From the NCBI GenBank assembly GCA_016928435.1, contig JAFGKT010000001.1, positions 1-42,225 on the forward strand: DNA of 42,225 nucleotides, read 5' to 3'. Of this stretch, positions 9,801-19,638 are shown one piece after another (the stretch's first letter is position 1; each line of letters opens with the position of its first letter). The stretch is from Sedimentisphaerales bacterium. GTDB lineage: Bacteria; Planctomycetota; Phycisphaerae; Sedimentisphaerales; SM23-30. Both the position numbers and the translations under genes were made by a program. The notes under the pieces were generated by a model that ran no database searches, was not told where the DNA came from, and saw nothing but the letters and a program-made list of their open reading frames with translations.

Positions 9801-12800
9801 TCGCGCGAAATGTAGTGGGTGGCATAGTCGAATTCGGCAAGGTTGGGCATGATGAGGTCGCGACGCGGATTAAAATCATTGCGCGCGCGGTTGCCGATAA
9901 CCTTGCCAGAGTCTTCCACCTGCGGCGCCGGCAAAACATCAATAATACTTGTTCCCGCGAAATACAAAGTAAAGTCACCGTCTCCGGTTTCGGTATTGAT
10001 TAGCAGTTGAATTGTGCCGTCGGCGCCGAGGCCGGCGGTGACACTATCGGGATCGTCGGTGACTACGGATTGGACGACGCCGTTTTCAGTATCGTTGATC
10101 CAATTGATATCGGAGATGGTAACGGGTACTGCGCCTAGCCCCGGGGTTCTAGCATAGGTTATGTTCATGACCCAATAGAATCCGCCGTTGACGAACTGCT
10201 GTTGGCCGGTATTGATGAAGATTCGGCCGGCGTTGGAGTCAACAGTATTGCCGCCGTGGCCGAAATCGGTCAGCGACGTGGCGAATATGTGTTCCTGCAT
10301 ACCCCAATCACCAAAGGTAATTTCGAAGGTGTCGCCGACGGGAGTGCCGCGTAACGGCTGTCCGACCCAGATTTCGCCAGAAGGTGTCGCAGCCATTCCG
10401 TGGCGTTCTTCGTTGGAAGCAGACAGTAAGGTGCGAAGCAGAGCAGCGTGGCCGGTGTTTATATCTACCGAATAGATCGCATCATCAAGCAAATTGGAGA
10501 GTTCGTCGATCGGCTGATCGTGGAGGGCGATAAGGAAATCGCCTGATGGGTCGGCGGCTAAGCCGGTGATAACCAAACGATTGTCGCCCAGATTACCTAC
10601 GGCGGTTGCTACGCCTGACATTGGGTTGGCGACATTATAATTGGTGTTGATAGTTACGAGAGTATGGGTGTCGGCATCAACGCCGTATAGAACGCCGTCG
10701 AGTTCGACCATGCCAACGATGCTGTCATAGCCGACATTATTGGGATAAACGGTAATACCGGCGCGCTGCCAAGGCTCGAGGTTACTGATATCTTCGCTGA
10801 GTTTGTCAACTCGTACCAGTTTGTTGCTGCTAGCGCCTTGGGTAGTAACGAAGGTAGCGACAGCCCAGAATGAATCGAGACTATGGGCGGTAAAGCCGTT
10901 GAAATCGGTGATATTTCCGAACTGAGCGACCAAACCGTTCAGTTCATCCATATTATTGGGCAGTAGAGTAATCTCTTTGGTTAGGCTATCGATCTGATAG
11001 AAGGTGCCGCCTCGATTTTCGTAAGCGAAGAAGTCATTACCATCATAGGCGATCTCGTCGAGTCCTGGGATAACAATATCGCGAATAGGTTCGTCCTCGT
11101 CCGGCAGCTCGAAACCATTCCGGTCAATGGCGGGGAAATCATTAATTGCTTGTAGGTCGTCGGATATTCGCAGGACTTCGACTTTTATCTCGGTTTCATT
11201 GTTCCACCACCAAGCATTATCAAGAAGTCCCTCTTGAGACAGTTGGATATTGAGCAACTGACCGGCTTCGAGGTCATTCAGACGATAATAGTCGGTATCG
11301 GTGATAAGATTGTCAGAATCGAGAGTGATATCGTCTCCCAGCCGACTGCGATACTTCCACCAGGTATTCTCGGCAAAGCTGTTCTCGGCAAACGGTGAGT
11401 AAGCGGTCGCTACGGTACCGCCGATATCAGCCACGGCGAAATAGTAAACGAAATCGCCTCCAGGCACGCCGTTGCCGGTGGGCCACTGAGTGCCGTCCAC
11501 TTCACCGTCCAGTGCTACGCCTTGTCGGTTTACGACTTGGCCGGCATCGAGGCGCACTTCATAATAATTGCTGGCCCAGGAATCCGGAACAAACCCCTCG
11601 GAGTTATGGAACGAAGCGGTATTGGTTTCTTGATCGAATGTGACCCATACGGTGGCTGTGGTTTGAGGGTTATTATCGCCGCAAACATACACATCGTCGG
11701 CGGTGCCGAATACACCGTCCAAGCCGTCGGTACGAACACGGAAGGCGGCGAGTAAAGCATCAGCTTCACTATCGATGTTGCTGCTGGTAATCGAGGAAGC
11801 CAGGACGCCTTTGTCGTTCATTATACTAGAAGTAAGATTTTCGGTGCCGTTGAACGTGGCGCGATTAGCGATTACCCGGTCGATGGTGCCGGTAGCGGCA
11901 ATGGCGAAATGGTCTTGCGCCGAACTGGAGCCGCTGATTCGTCCGGCAATAGTAACGGTTCCGATATCAGAGGCTTCGCTGATCTGCTGTACTTTGCGGA
12001 ATTCGACTTCGATAGTAAAGACATCCGGGAAACGAATATCAACAACCTGCGGGGCATCGACATTTTCGACGAACCGCTGGTCCATTTGGTCGTCACCGGT
12101 AGCGAATAGGTTATCGACTCCCGGCGCCAATCCGGCCACTATATTGGATTGGACGAAATTACCGGCGATATACAACCGGTCCAAATCGCCTTGCCCGGCA
12201 ACCACGCCGGTATCGCTGTAGGGATCGCCCGCGGGGCCGATATCCAACCCTGAAGCGATATTACTATAGGTTACATTGCCGTTGATCTGGGCGAAACGCA
12301 GATCGCGGCCGGCGGCGATGGTACCGCCGTACATACTCCCAGCCGATACGAAGCGCAGGTCTTGCCCGGCTCGCAGGCCTCCGGTAACTTGGCCGGTAAT
12401 GAAAGTGGTGTTAATGGTACCTTCGGTGCTGATAACGCCGCCCAAATTGCCCATCACATAAGCAAAACTCATATCCCCGTCAACACAGTTCAACATAGCG
12501 TTCATAGGACCATAGGTCATGAATTGGCTGACTTGGTCGGCGGTAATGGAAACGCCTAGGCCCATCTGTTGGGCGCTCATAAATCGGACATCGCCGTCAA
12601 TGGTAATTGTGGTTGCGCCGGCATCGACCGTGCCGAAATTGGCGCTGGTCATGGAGCCATCGATATTCACCGTGGAACCGGCTCCAATGCCGCTGATACG
12701 CAGATTGGTCACACCGCCGTCGATATTCATAGTAGCGTTGTTAGCGGCATTGCTTAGACGACCATTAATCATTATGGTGCCCATAGCGGCATCATCGACG

Positions 12801-15800
12801 GTAATAAGATGGCCTACGTTAATAGCGCCGCCCAGAGGCAAAACAAACAACGACGAAGCAGCAGTGGTATCGGCAAGTTTAATGGTGTCGATCTGGTCCA
12901 AGCCGACGGTGTATTCTCCCCTACCGGGGCCGGTCAGAAAGATTATGAATTGTTGGGTTCCAACGGTGGCGATTTCAGGCACGCCTCCGGTAATTGGTGT
13001 GCCGCCGATCGGGCCGGTGCCGGATTCCTGTACCGTCCAAGCACGAAAACCGGTAGGCAGTGACACAGGCGTTGGCAGGTAGGTTCCGCCGATGGTCAAC
13101 ACCCCGATGGAACTGTCCGCGAAAACGCCGAACGGATTACCAAGTCCGTCACCAACAACAACGCCGATGTTGGCGAAGTTGATGGAACTGATGCCGTTGC
13201 CGGGCTGATCGGAGCCGTCCGGCTCGCCAAATGTGGCGTTAAAGCCGGGGCTGACACCGGCTGCGACAACGGAATTCCAAAGCGTACCGATATTAGCGGT
13301 GTTTATTGTACCGGCCGTGGCGTGTTCGTTGGGATCGATATTAGTGCCTTGGACGGTGAGTTGGTTGATGCTGTCGAATACGCCGTCGGCAATATCCAGG
13401 TGCAGGTCGGTAACAGTGCTGGTGAGTCCCGGATCGAAGCCGGCCAAGATATACGCATTGCCCACAGTACCGGGAACCGAGATATCGGTGATGTTACCAC
13501 CGGCGGTAATGGTTGCGGTACTGCTGATATTGGCCGCGATAATCTGGCCGATATTTCCGGTAACGTGTACGGTACCTTCGATATCACCGGCGACGCGTAA
13601 AACATCAAGATCGCCGTCGATCACTAACACGCCATCAGGGCCAATGCCGCCGCCCAAGTCTATAGTGCCGTTGATGCTGTCGGTAGCCATGTACGAACCG
13701 TTAATGGAACCGTCAATGTGCCAACCAGTGCCGCCTCCGGAGATTTCATGGCCGTCAATATCCGAGCCTATGATTATCTGTCGAGGGCCGGTACCGGCAA
13801 CATTAATTGTCAGCGGTTGGCCATTGGTAACATCGGTGGCGGAAATATCACCGTTGATAATAATCATGGTGCCGAAATTCGCCCCTACGGAAATGCTGGC
13901 GTTGAGGTCGGCACGAGCGCCGCGTCCGAGCAGCAGCATCGTACCGAAATTATCGAGTACGTTGATCTGGCCGTTGACACTGCCGAAGACATACGCCACG
14001 CCGAGATTACCATCAACGGTCAAGCCGCTATCCATATCGGTAGGCTGCGCGCCGGGTCCGACCATAATCATGCTCAGGTTGCCATGAATGCGCAATTCCG
14101 AACCGAACTGACCGAAGGTATCGCCGCTCATTATTGTGCCAACGTGACCGCCGATATCGCCAAGACCCGCGATCGTGCCGCCGGCTCGCAATGAACTAAG
14201 GATAACATCGTTACGAGAATACTTCTGATGCGGTCCGAGCGGATTGGCGGGGCCGGCGGGATTGGGGTCCCAGTTGACCAAAAGTTCAGCGAGGAAATCA
14301 TCGCCTGCGCTTATCATACCGATTTTGCCGTCGACGGTTATTATGCCGCCGGTTGGTGTGCCGATATCACGGCCGGCCATAACAGTACGCAGATCGCCGT
14401 TAGGCCCGGTAATGGTCATGGAACTGATAAGGTCGCGACCAGCATAGATGAAATTGACCGGCCCGCCGACGTAGATAGCTGAGCCGAGAATATCACGCGA
14501 GGCATACAACATGCCAAGCTCGCCGGCTTCGATTTCCACGTCGTAGATTTCGCCGGTTACCATAACGGTATCGAGTTTATTGAAAGCGGAAATATCGATT
14601 TGATTGATTCCGCTGGTACGTATGGAACCAATATTCAAACTGCTGAGAATTTCGCTGTATTCGATGGTAGCGGTGCCGGTGGTGGTAATAGAGTTGATCT
14701 TGCGAGCGGCGGTAATTCTGCTGTCGTGAATCCCTTGGCCGCCGACGGTTACGCTGCCGATGTTGACCGCACTAGCGTAGTAACCAGATGTCGCGCCGAT
14801 TTGAGAGTAGAACATCCCATTGGCGCCGCCGGATATATTTACGCTGGCAATGCTGCTAGCTTGAATGCTGGCACCGTATAGTTCGGAGCCGGCGCCGGTG
14901 ACGTTAACACTACCAATAGAACCGGACATCGCGATGTGACCGTCGATAAAATTGTCGAAGTCCGCGTAGGCGGCAATGTTGGCGAAAGAATAGTAAACGC
15001 CTCTGACTCGGTCACTGGCCTCGCTTATGCCGTTGTAACCGACGATTCGCGCGCCATTGGTCACATTGACAACATCGATACCGCCGGCGGCAAATATTGG
15101 ACCGTTAATATCATGGCCCACACCGGTTATCGCTGCCTGGCCCAAATGGCCGGTAACAAACAGGCCGGACAGAGCGTACCTGCCCCGACCGGGATCAGCA
15201 ACACCGTCGCCGAGCTGGACATAATCGAGGTTGCCTTCGATCACTACGGCGCCGGTAATACCATCGAACTGACCCGGAACAGCGCTGCCGTCATTATTAA
15301 GGATCAACCGTTCCACACTGCCGCTTAGATTGGTATCGCCCAAAGATGCGCCAATAGTTATGGTTTGGATGCCTTGAGCTGAAACCAAACCGGTGTGCTG
15401 GGAACCAACGGGGTCTGTTGAGTTATTGGCCTCCAGGTCTCTATCATTTGCATCAGTTATTATCTCGATTTCATCAGCGGCGGCGATTTCTATGGTTTGG
15501 ATTCTTTGGCCGGTTATGGCATCGGTCCAGCCGAGATGGCCCCGAACACTAACAATCTCGAAAGAGGAAGAAACATTAATATTCTGCTCGTCGTCACCGG
15601 TTCCTGTGCCTGTGCCGGTGCCGGTATCGTCAGCAGCTTCACCGATCACAATGGAAACCATATCGCCGGTGGTATTATTGTACACTCGACTGATGCCGCC
15701 ATTGGCGTTAAGTCTCAACATAGAGACTTCTTGGTTGCCGTAGGCTATAACCGAATTGTCTATCACACCGGAAACATTAACCACACCGATATCACTGGGG

Positions 15801-18800
15801 CCGCCAACGCTGGTTATGCGCAAGCCATCTGTCGAGGTAACTTCGGCGATGGCATAACCAAGAATTGTTTCGTCGGTGTCCACGAGAGGATTGGCAGTAT
15901 ATTGAGCATAGGACACATCACGAACGGGCAGGAGTTTAAGGGTCAGCACGCCGCCGTCGCCTGTAACGGGCTCATTGTATCCGGGCGGCGGAGCAGCGCC
16001 GAAGAGATAATCCTCGACATCGTCGCTGCCGAGGTGGCCGGGCGAAATCCAAACGGTGGAACCGGAATCATCGGCTATGAGAACCGCTTGGCCCGGCGCG
16101 AATTCAAAGGGGCCCCAACCACCGCCGGATGTGCTGCCGCCTATAGTTTGGTAAATAGCGCCAACGATCTCGACAAAACGAACATTACCACCCAACGGGC
16201 CCACACTGACGGGAATTTCCCGAGTATCAACATATCCAAACGAACGACCAAAAAGTCCGCCGACATAGATATTGTCGATTATGCCTTGGCCGCCGAGGCC
16301 GTCACTATTGGCAAAGATGCCGGGGGCGATCCCTAAATAATAAGTATCTTCTATGCTGAGCATAGTTGGGCCATAATCACCGGTTATGACGATTTCACCA
16401 ATATTATCTTGGGCGACAATCTGGCCGGCATAATTGACACCCATACGTACCGACTGGATATCGCTGCCGGAGAAAATATTGACCACACTATTGGCCGGTG
16501 AGCTGACCATGCCAATATCGCCGCCTACAGTAATCGAAGGATTGTCTGTTATCGAACCGCCGGCATCATTAATTTCCCAGTGATATCCGAAATCGGCATC
16601 CAGAAATCCAGTACGCACAGCGGCCAGTGACCCCTCGTTGACGTCTATCGCGCCGCTGCGGAATACACCATTGACATTAAGAGCGCCCATATTGCCGCTG
16701 GTTACGGTGATGGTATTATTACCGACGGCGCCGCCAATCAGAGTGTCATCACGAACATCCGTCAACACGTTGCCGCCGCCAAATGTGGTTTCGCTTACGC
16801 CGGAAATTTCGATACGATAACTATTAACATAGAGATTGCCATCCCAGCTACCTATTTGAATAGTGTAAATGCCGGCCTGCTCGGCGGTATAAGTCACAGA
16901 CATCGCGGTTCCGGTGGCAATGTCGGCTTCGCCGTTCTGGCCTACACGCACCTGATCAGGGTCATAGAGAGCTAAATCGTTATTCCTTACCACCAGACTA
17001 TTGGGGTCAACTGGATGATTGGTTGGGTTATAATCGTAGCCTGTATAATAAAGGGTGATATTGATGGTTTGGCCGGCCATAACACCAAAGCTATAGAAAT
17101 CGTCATAGTCCCAGACAATATCTTCCGTTTTGCCGCAAACCACTATTTTACCGTCGATGGTGCCGAGGAACTCTGCGGTGTCGAAGGTGTCATTGGTAAC
17201 GATATAGTCGTCGTTGGTTTCGAGCGAGCCGGACATAAACCGGGTGTGGTCGTCAGCGACATCATCGTACTTACGTTCGATTTCGCGATAGCTGCGTATA
17301 TACTGGTTGGATTGGATATCCAATACGCCGGGGAATTGGGGCGCGTTGCTTTGGCCGTGGACATATACGGGCAGTCCCCAATCGCCTTGGCTATAGAAGG
17401 ATCCCATTACACCGCCGACTTCGAGGATGGCGTCATCAACGGGCTGCCAGCTATTGTCGGACTCGGCAATACCGCCAGCCTGGGTATGAACAACAACGGA
17501 TTGCAGGTCACCATCAACGGCAAAGGTATTGGTGGCGAGATAGCCGGCGTAGAATCTGCCGATGCTTCCGTGAATTTCGACATCACCGAACACGCCGCCG
17601 CCGACCTGGATCAAGCCGATATCTTGCGGATTACCTTGGCTATCGGGCATAACGAAGATACCTGGGCGCAGGTCACCGCCGGGCCACACACCCACAGGCG
17701 AGGTGTTGGGAGCAAATGCCTTGGAATTGAAGAAGGTACCGACATTGCCGACACCGACATTGCCCGGAGACCAAATATCCTTATCATCTTCGTCCTTTTG
17801 CAGTCCGGTGCCGATCATTACACCACCGGCCTCATCGGGGGTAGTCACCAAGGATTCATCCTCGTCCACAAACAACTGAGCGGGCGAACCGGCGGTAGGC
17901 ATATAGGTTGGAACGCCGTCGGAATCAATCGTGAGATAGGTGAAGGTGATATAAACATCGGGCGTAGTTGAAGTGACGTAAACGGTGTAAACATCACCCA
18001 AACCGCCTTCGACGACAAGATTGCCTTCATCATCGACGCCCAGCGACGCCGTGTTGATACGATAAAGATCGCCGTTGTTGGGATCAGAGGCGTAACCGAT
18101 AGCGGCATTGTCATCATATGACATTCCGGTTAGATTAACACCTTCGGGATAGGCGAAAAGATCGGTGAGCGAGCCGTCGGCCAGGTTAACCTCTACGAGG
18201 ACCTGACGGCCCTCGCCGGAATCGAGGCCGAACAAATGGGGATTGCCAAGTTTGTCTTGGCCGTACATTAAGCCGTCGATACGTGTATTTTCAGGGTCCA
18301 CGGCAACAAGTGTGGCAGTAGCCACATCCACCGCAGCTAAAAGGCCGGGCGACACTTCGATGGTCACAAAGCGGCCCGAGTTGCCGGCGTCATAGCCGAT
18401 GAAGACCGGGTTCAAACCCATGTTGTTGGCATTGTGCCCTTCTTGACTATAGACAATAGTGGTGATTTCGGCATCGAAAGACTGCGTGCCGACTTCACTG
18501 AGAGAATATCGCGCGATGCCCAACTGATCGTGCCCGACAGCATCGGCTTCGCCGGTGGTAACATCAACAGAGATCAACACCTGGCCAACAGCTATCGGAT
18601 CGCCGTTGGCGTCAAAACTAATGGGGCCTTCAGCGACAACATACATAAAACCATCAATATTGGGGTCAAACTCAGCGGCCTGGAAGGTGGTATAGTTTAC
18701 TTGGCCGCCGTTAGCGCCGACAGCGTTGGTATCTTCGACGGTGCCGATTACCGTAGCCAGTTGGGGTGCTTGAGGCGAGATGCGCAGCAAACGTCCCGTT

Positions 18801-19264
18801 TCGTCAATGCCGTAGGTTTCTCCCAAAGAATTGGTAGCCAGGCAATTTACACTAAATCCCAATTCGTCGATTCTCTCGATCACCGCGATACCGCCGGGCC
18901 CGCCAAACAGGTCTGACGTTCCTTGGCCGGGGATTGTCAAGGTGCCGGGGATGTTCTGGCCTTGGTAATTGAGTACTTCCACTACCACATCTTGAGACGG
19001 CGCCTCTCCGGAAAGTGTACCGATGCGAATCTCATTGAAGGTACTGACTTCATCGCCGACTCCGGTATCTTCGGGATCGGCATACCGGAAGATGGTTTCT
19101 CCGGTGGTTCCGGCCGGGAGCGTAAGAGTGGTCAGCAACAGTCGGCCTTCGAGCGGCTCTAGTGTAAGAGAGGCCGGGGGCTTGGCTAGATGTGCTGAAG
19201 AAGAAAACAACTGACCCGCATTGCGATGGGCCTGACGACGATTTCTGCGGAATAACCGATTCAA
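6866..19264 (-). CDS. Giant LEPR-XLL surface protein with C-terminal metzincin
   Basis: 4132 residues, uninterrupted. Residues 1-45 hold an arginine-rich start and LEPLEGRLLL (35-44), the N-terminal motif of planctomycete giant exported proteins. About 100-430 resemble a beta-propeller (repeated aspartate/glycine blades such as YGIDETGRLLRI). About 685-820 look like a PPC domain. About 830-2500 are short repeating glycine-, isoleucine- and valine-rich rungs (GNLGVAYVFGSVNGQINV type), as expected for a parallel beta-helix. About 2700-3500 contain further PPC-like and propeller-like stretches. About 3760-3890 are another PPC-like domain. The last 220 residues are a metzincin-type zinc protease: HELAHNLGLEH near 4051-4061 matches HExxHxxGxxH, with a plausible Met-turn (NLMAYYN) near 4077. 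Expected at the cell surface or secreted; the substrate is unknown. The TTG start is favoured because AAGGAG lies 6 nt upstream and no in-frame ATG is near. No PEP-CTERM tail. Confidence 0.93.
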   Translation of the reverse strand: MNRLFRRNRRQAHRNAGQLFSSSAHLAKPPASLTLEPLEGRLLLTTLTLPAGTTGETIFRYADPEDTGVGDEVSTFNEIRIGTLSGEAPSQDVVVEVLNYQGQNIPGTLTIPGQGTSDLFGGPGGIAVIERIDELGFSVNCLATNSLGETYGIDETGRLLRISPQAPQLATVIGTVEDTNAVGANGGQVNYTTFQAAEFDPNIDGFMYVVAEGPISFDANGDPIAVGQVLISVDVTTGEADAVGHDQLGIARYSLSEVGTQSFDAEITTIVYSQEGHNANNMGLNPVFIGYDAGNSGRFVTIEVSPGLLAAVDVATATLVAVDPENTRIDGLMYGQDKLGNPHLFGLDSGEGRQVLVEVNLADGSLTDLFAYPEGVNLTGMSYDDNAAIGYASDPNNGDLYRINTASLGVDDEGNLVVEGGLGDVYTVYVTSTTPDVYITFTYLTIDSDGVPTYMPTAGSPAQLFVDEDESLVTTPDEAGGVMIGTGLQKDEDDKDIWSPGNVGVGNVGTFFNSKAFAPNTSPVGVWPGGDLRPGIFVMPDSQGNPQDIGLIQVGGGVFGDVEIHGSIGRFYAGYLATNTFAVDGDLQSVVVHTQAGGIAESDNSWQPVDDAILEVGGVMGSFYSQGDWGLPVYVHGQSNAPQFPGVLDIQSNQYIRSYREIERKYDDVADDHTRFMSGSLETNDDYIVTNDTFDTAEFLGTIDGKIVVCGKTEDIVWDYDDFYSFGVMAGQTINITLYYTGYDYNPTNHPVDPNSLVVRNNDLALYDPDQVRVGQNGEADIATGTAMSVTYTAEQAGIYTIQIGSWDGNLYVNSYRIEISGVSETTFGGGNVLTDVRDDTLIGGAVGNNTITVTSGNMGALNVNGVFRSGAIDVNEGSLAAVRTGFLDADFGYHWEINDAGGSITDNPSITVGGDIGMVSSPANSVVNIFSGSDIQSVRMGVNYAGQIVAQDNIGEIVITGDYGPTMLSIEDTYYLGIAPGIFANSDGLGGQGIIDNIYVGGLFGRSFGYVDTREIPVSVGPLGGNVRFVEIVGAIYQTIGGSTSGGGWGPFEFAPGQAVLIADDSGSTVWISPGHLGSDDVEDYLFGAAPPPGYNEPVTGDGGVLTLKLLPVRDVSYAQYTANPLVDTDETILGYAIAEVTSTDGLRITSVGGPSDIGVVNVSGVIDNSVIAYGNQEVSMLRLNANGGISRVYNNTTGDMVSIVIGEAADDTGTGTGTGTGDDEQNINVSSSFEIVSVRGHLGWTDAITGQRIQTIEIAAADEIEIITDANDRDLEANNSTDPVGSQHTGLVSAQGIQTITIGASLGDTNLSGSVERLILNNDGSAVPGQFDGITGAVVIEGNLDYVQLGDGVADPGRGRYALSGLFVTGHLGQAAITGVGHDINGPIFAAGGIDVVNVTNGARIVGYNGISEASDRVRGVYYSFANIAAYADFDNFIDGHIAMSGSIGSVNVTGAGSELYGASIQASSIASVNISGGANGMFYSQIGATSGYYASAVNIGSVTVGGQGIHDSRITAARKINSITTTGTATIEYSEILSSLNIGSIRTSGINQIDISAFNKLDTVMVTGEIYDVEIEAGELGMLYASRDILGSAIYVGGPVNFIYAGRDLISSMTITGPNGDLRTVMAGRDIGTPTGGIITVDGKIGMISAGDDFLAELLVNWDPNPAGPANPLGPHQKYSRNDVILSSLRAGGTIAGLGDIGGHVGTIMSGDTFGQFGSELRIHGNLSMIMVGPGAQPTDMDSGLTVDGNLGVAYVFGSVNGQINVLDNFGTMLLLGRGARADLNASISVGANFGTMIIINGDISATDVTNGQPLTINVAGTGPRQIIIGSDIDGHEISGGGTGWHIDGSINGSYMATDSINGTIDLGGGIGPDGVLVIDGDLDVLRVAGDIEGTVHVTGNIGQIIAANISSTATITAGGNITDISVPGTVGNAYILAGFDPGLTSTVTDLHLDIADGVFDSINQLTVQGTNIDPNEHATAGTINTANIGTLWNSVVAAGVSPGFNATFGEPDGSDQPGNGISSINFANIGVVVGDGLGNPFGVFADSSIGVLTIGGTYLPTPVSLPTGFRAWTVQESGTGPIGGTPITGGVPEIATVGTQQFIIFLTGPGRGEYTVGLDQIDTIKLADTTAASSLFVLPLGGAINVGHLITVDDAAMGTIMINGRLSNAANNATMNIDGGVTNLRISGIGAGSTVNIDGSMTSANFGTVDAGATTITIDGDVRFMSAQQMGLGVSITADQVSQFMTYGPMNAMLNCVDGDMSFAYVMGNLGGVISTEGTINTTFITGQVTGGLRAGQDLRFVSAGSMYGGTIAAGRDLRFAQINGNVTYSNIASGLDIGPAGDPYSDTGVVAGQGDLDRLYIAGNFVQSNIVAGLAPGVDNLFATGDDQMDQRFVENVDAPQVVDIRFPDVFTIEVEFRKVQQISEASDIGTVTIAGRISGSSSAQDHFAIAATGTIDRVIANRATFNGTENLTSSIMNDKGVLASSITSSNIDSEADALLAAFRVRTDGLDGVFGTADDVYVCGDNNPQTTATVWVTFDQETNTASFHNSEGFVPDSWASNYYEVRLDAGQVVNRQGVALDGEVDGTQWPTGNGVPGGDFVYYFAVADIGGTVATAYSPFAENSFAENTWWKYRSRLGDDITLDSDNLITDTDYYRLNDLEAGQLLNIQLSQEGLLDNAWWWNNETEIKVEVLRISDDLQAINDFPAIDRNGFELPDEDEPIRDIVIPGLDEIAYDGNDFFAYENRGGTFYQIDSLTKEITLLPNNMDELNGLVAQFGNITDFNGFTAHSLDSFWAVATFVTTQGASSNKLVRVDKLSEDISNLEPWQRAGITVYPNNVGYDSIVGMVELDGVLYGVDADTHTLVTINTNYNVANPMSGVATAVGNLGDNRLVITGLAADPSGDFLIALHDQPIDELSNLLDDAIYSVDINTGHAALLRTLLSASNEERHGMAATPSGEIWVGQPLRGTPVGDTFEITFGDWGMQEHIFATSLTDFGHGGNTVDSNAGRIFINTGQQQFVNGGFYWVMNITYARTPGLGAVPVTISDINWINDTENGVVQSVVTDDPDSVTAGLGADGTIQLLINTETGDGDFTLYFAGTSIIDVLPAPQVEDSGKVIGNRARNDFNPRRDLIMPNLAEFDYATHYISRDLAIELTPALDDALDEVLSPEQMNDLYVELTEQLYVEIYYTLIDYPDLLEDFQDAVTQLTYELVGYDAQQELFSLHDVETAATIPILVEHPNDPGNLRMLTCTLLGQIYTATHGGSLTFDSVTALEFGQDDVLWMIATVTDTSTGITRDSLLGVEDITDPAAGMYLSSVDIAVNDPVQGVVDFDIAGLAFGLVSDGPGETNGKLYAVDSNNRTLMILDHRWQTSTTNSDLVPNPNYGEVSVYGGEIGNLGTADVNIVDIEFDTDGRLYALEDNSDILLEVNTDIVRDTDTARLHLVDRLPAGDYSAMTISPRPYSYIGMPQDQWPESLPLIVRGVTGSPVDIDSTTPGNQGDVIEISVNGGTPQNHTFGGSNTTVSGVVFNSAANGTALATAAGGYYNVAITYTTGQGDLTITLADIDWPTGSSGDVDSVILSDGLHAQVDTFNAEGCTITVDTDTGSGNIIIYFGATSDLVTLDIGASDSVVYSLSSTIDTSIDKIIQIPDDGDYIIAVSGISSYSYSFYGYYFDFSQVGDPISYELSMMLFNDGNSDFSDQAIVCSDGFVYDPYYPNNSAVDLTTGSDDIDPDPTNPNSYQNHPLYPIEVEGSLTTGVAGTVVIDTEITNRLDTDVYTLQLLEGQRITVDIDADALFGRDGEYLFVGIYNSDLESIATVADETDDTLPSQQADPHYTAQAIFEMPNHPGVVIDPDVNGVGTYYVVVSGYHSQWEASPYRLTINTSNPEPVTTPSSQLVYLNFEGGVANYLVDENYGLGGTTDTVNRPAFDASDFGLQNVRTGLINDITAQIEQIYRDAGLTANEIEFTTTKPALGRTYSTVFFGGRTAIDGVLGIAQHVDRHNSDRNDQACVLTEEFAMSYEQYLSDDFAERYDQVVNMLANTGAHELAHNLGLEHAREVNIPENEQYNNLMAYYNFETRVMPHELEERNSPIAFTSSGSSSRQIGFSNEIDMLLRSIGAGTAMGS

Positions 19265-19270
19265 GGCGTT

Positions 19271-19276
19271 CTCCTT
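19271..19276 (-). promoter_or_regulatory. Ribosome binding site fixing a TTG start
   Basis: AAGGAG on the minus strand, 6 nt before the TTG at 19264-19262. It decides the unusual start codon of the giant gene: the following codons encode the basic MNRLFRRNRR leader typical of exported proteins of this class. Confidence 0.7.
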
Positions 19277-19350
19277 GCAGTATTATTGCGTCTGGATGTA
19301 GGCTATTTAACGGTAAGGACTATAGTATAAAAAAAGTATTTAGGCAGGCG

Positions 19351-19376
19351 GGCTACCGCGCCCGGTGGCCTTTTTT
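19351..19376 (+). terminator. Terminator-like hairpin antisense to giant-gene leader
   Basis: GGCTACC/GGTGGCC (one G-U pair, 6-nt loop) is followed directly by TTTTTT on the plus strand, the layout of an intrinsic terminator. No plus-strand gene precedes it. On the minus strand the same sequence is a stable hairpin in the giant-gene leader, with a T-run 15 nt further on. It may block antisense transcription or be part of the leader structure. Confidence 0.4.
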
Positions 19377-19478
19377 CCAACCCGCTCATCAACCCCCCGG
19401 TCTGCGTGATATCAGCAAACTCTCAACAAGCTATGCCTAGGCTGGAAAAGCACTTAGCACACGTCACTCGGCGGACTG

Positions 19479-19507
19479 ATTTTGTCCCATAACAACGGTT
19501 TTGTCAA
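19479..19507 (-). promoter_or_regulatory. Candidate promoter of giant gene
   Basis: TTGACA (19502-19507, perfect) and CAAAAT (19479-19484, 4/6) are separated by exactly 17 nt on the minus strand. The predicted start near 19472 leaves a leader of about 207 nt. The upstream corrinoid gene ends in a strong terminator, so the giant gene needs its own promoter, which supports this call. Confidence 0.5.
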
Positions 19508-19638
19508 TAAAAAAACGCCGCTGTCAGTGCTGATATCCAAGCCGTAAACACCACTGTCTGGTTCCGGGGAGAAAACGCTAGAGGCCGACCCAACGCAGAA
19601 TTCGATAAAGCCCCTTTGGGCCTACCAGTCAAATAGAC

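Noticed and set aside
8705..10003. Long open frame (432 codons) and many others on the plus strand opposite the giant gene
   Set aside because: They lack ribosome binding sites and start sites with support, and mirror the minus-strand codon pattern. The minus-strand product has recognisable domains throughout.
19265..19475. Possible cyclic-di-GMP-I riboswitch in the giant-gene leader (ACGCAGACC and GGTAGCCCGCCTGCC recall GEMM elements)
   Set aside because: The other required GEMM blocks, including the GGGCAAACC segment and tetraloop-receptor layout, cannot be aligned.
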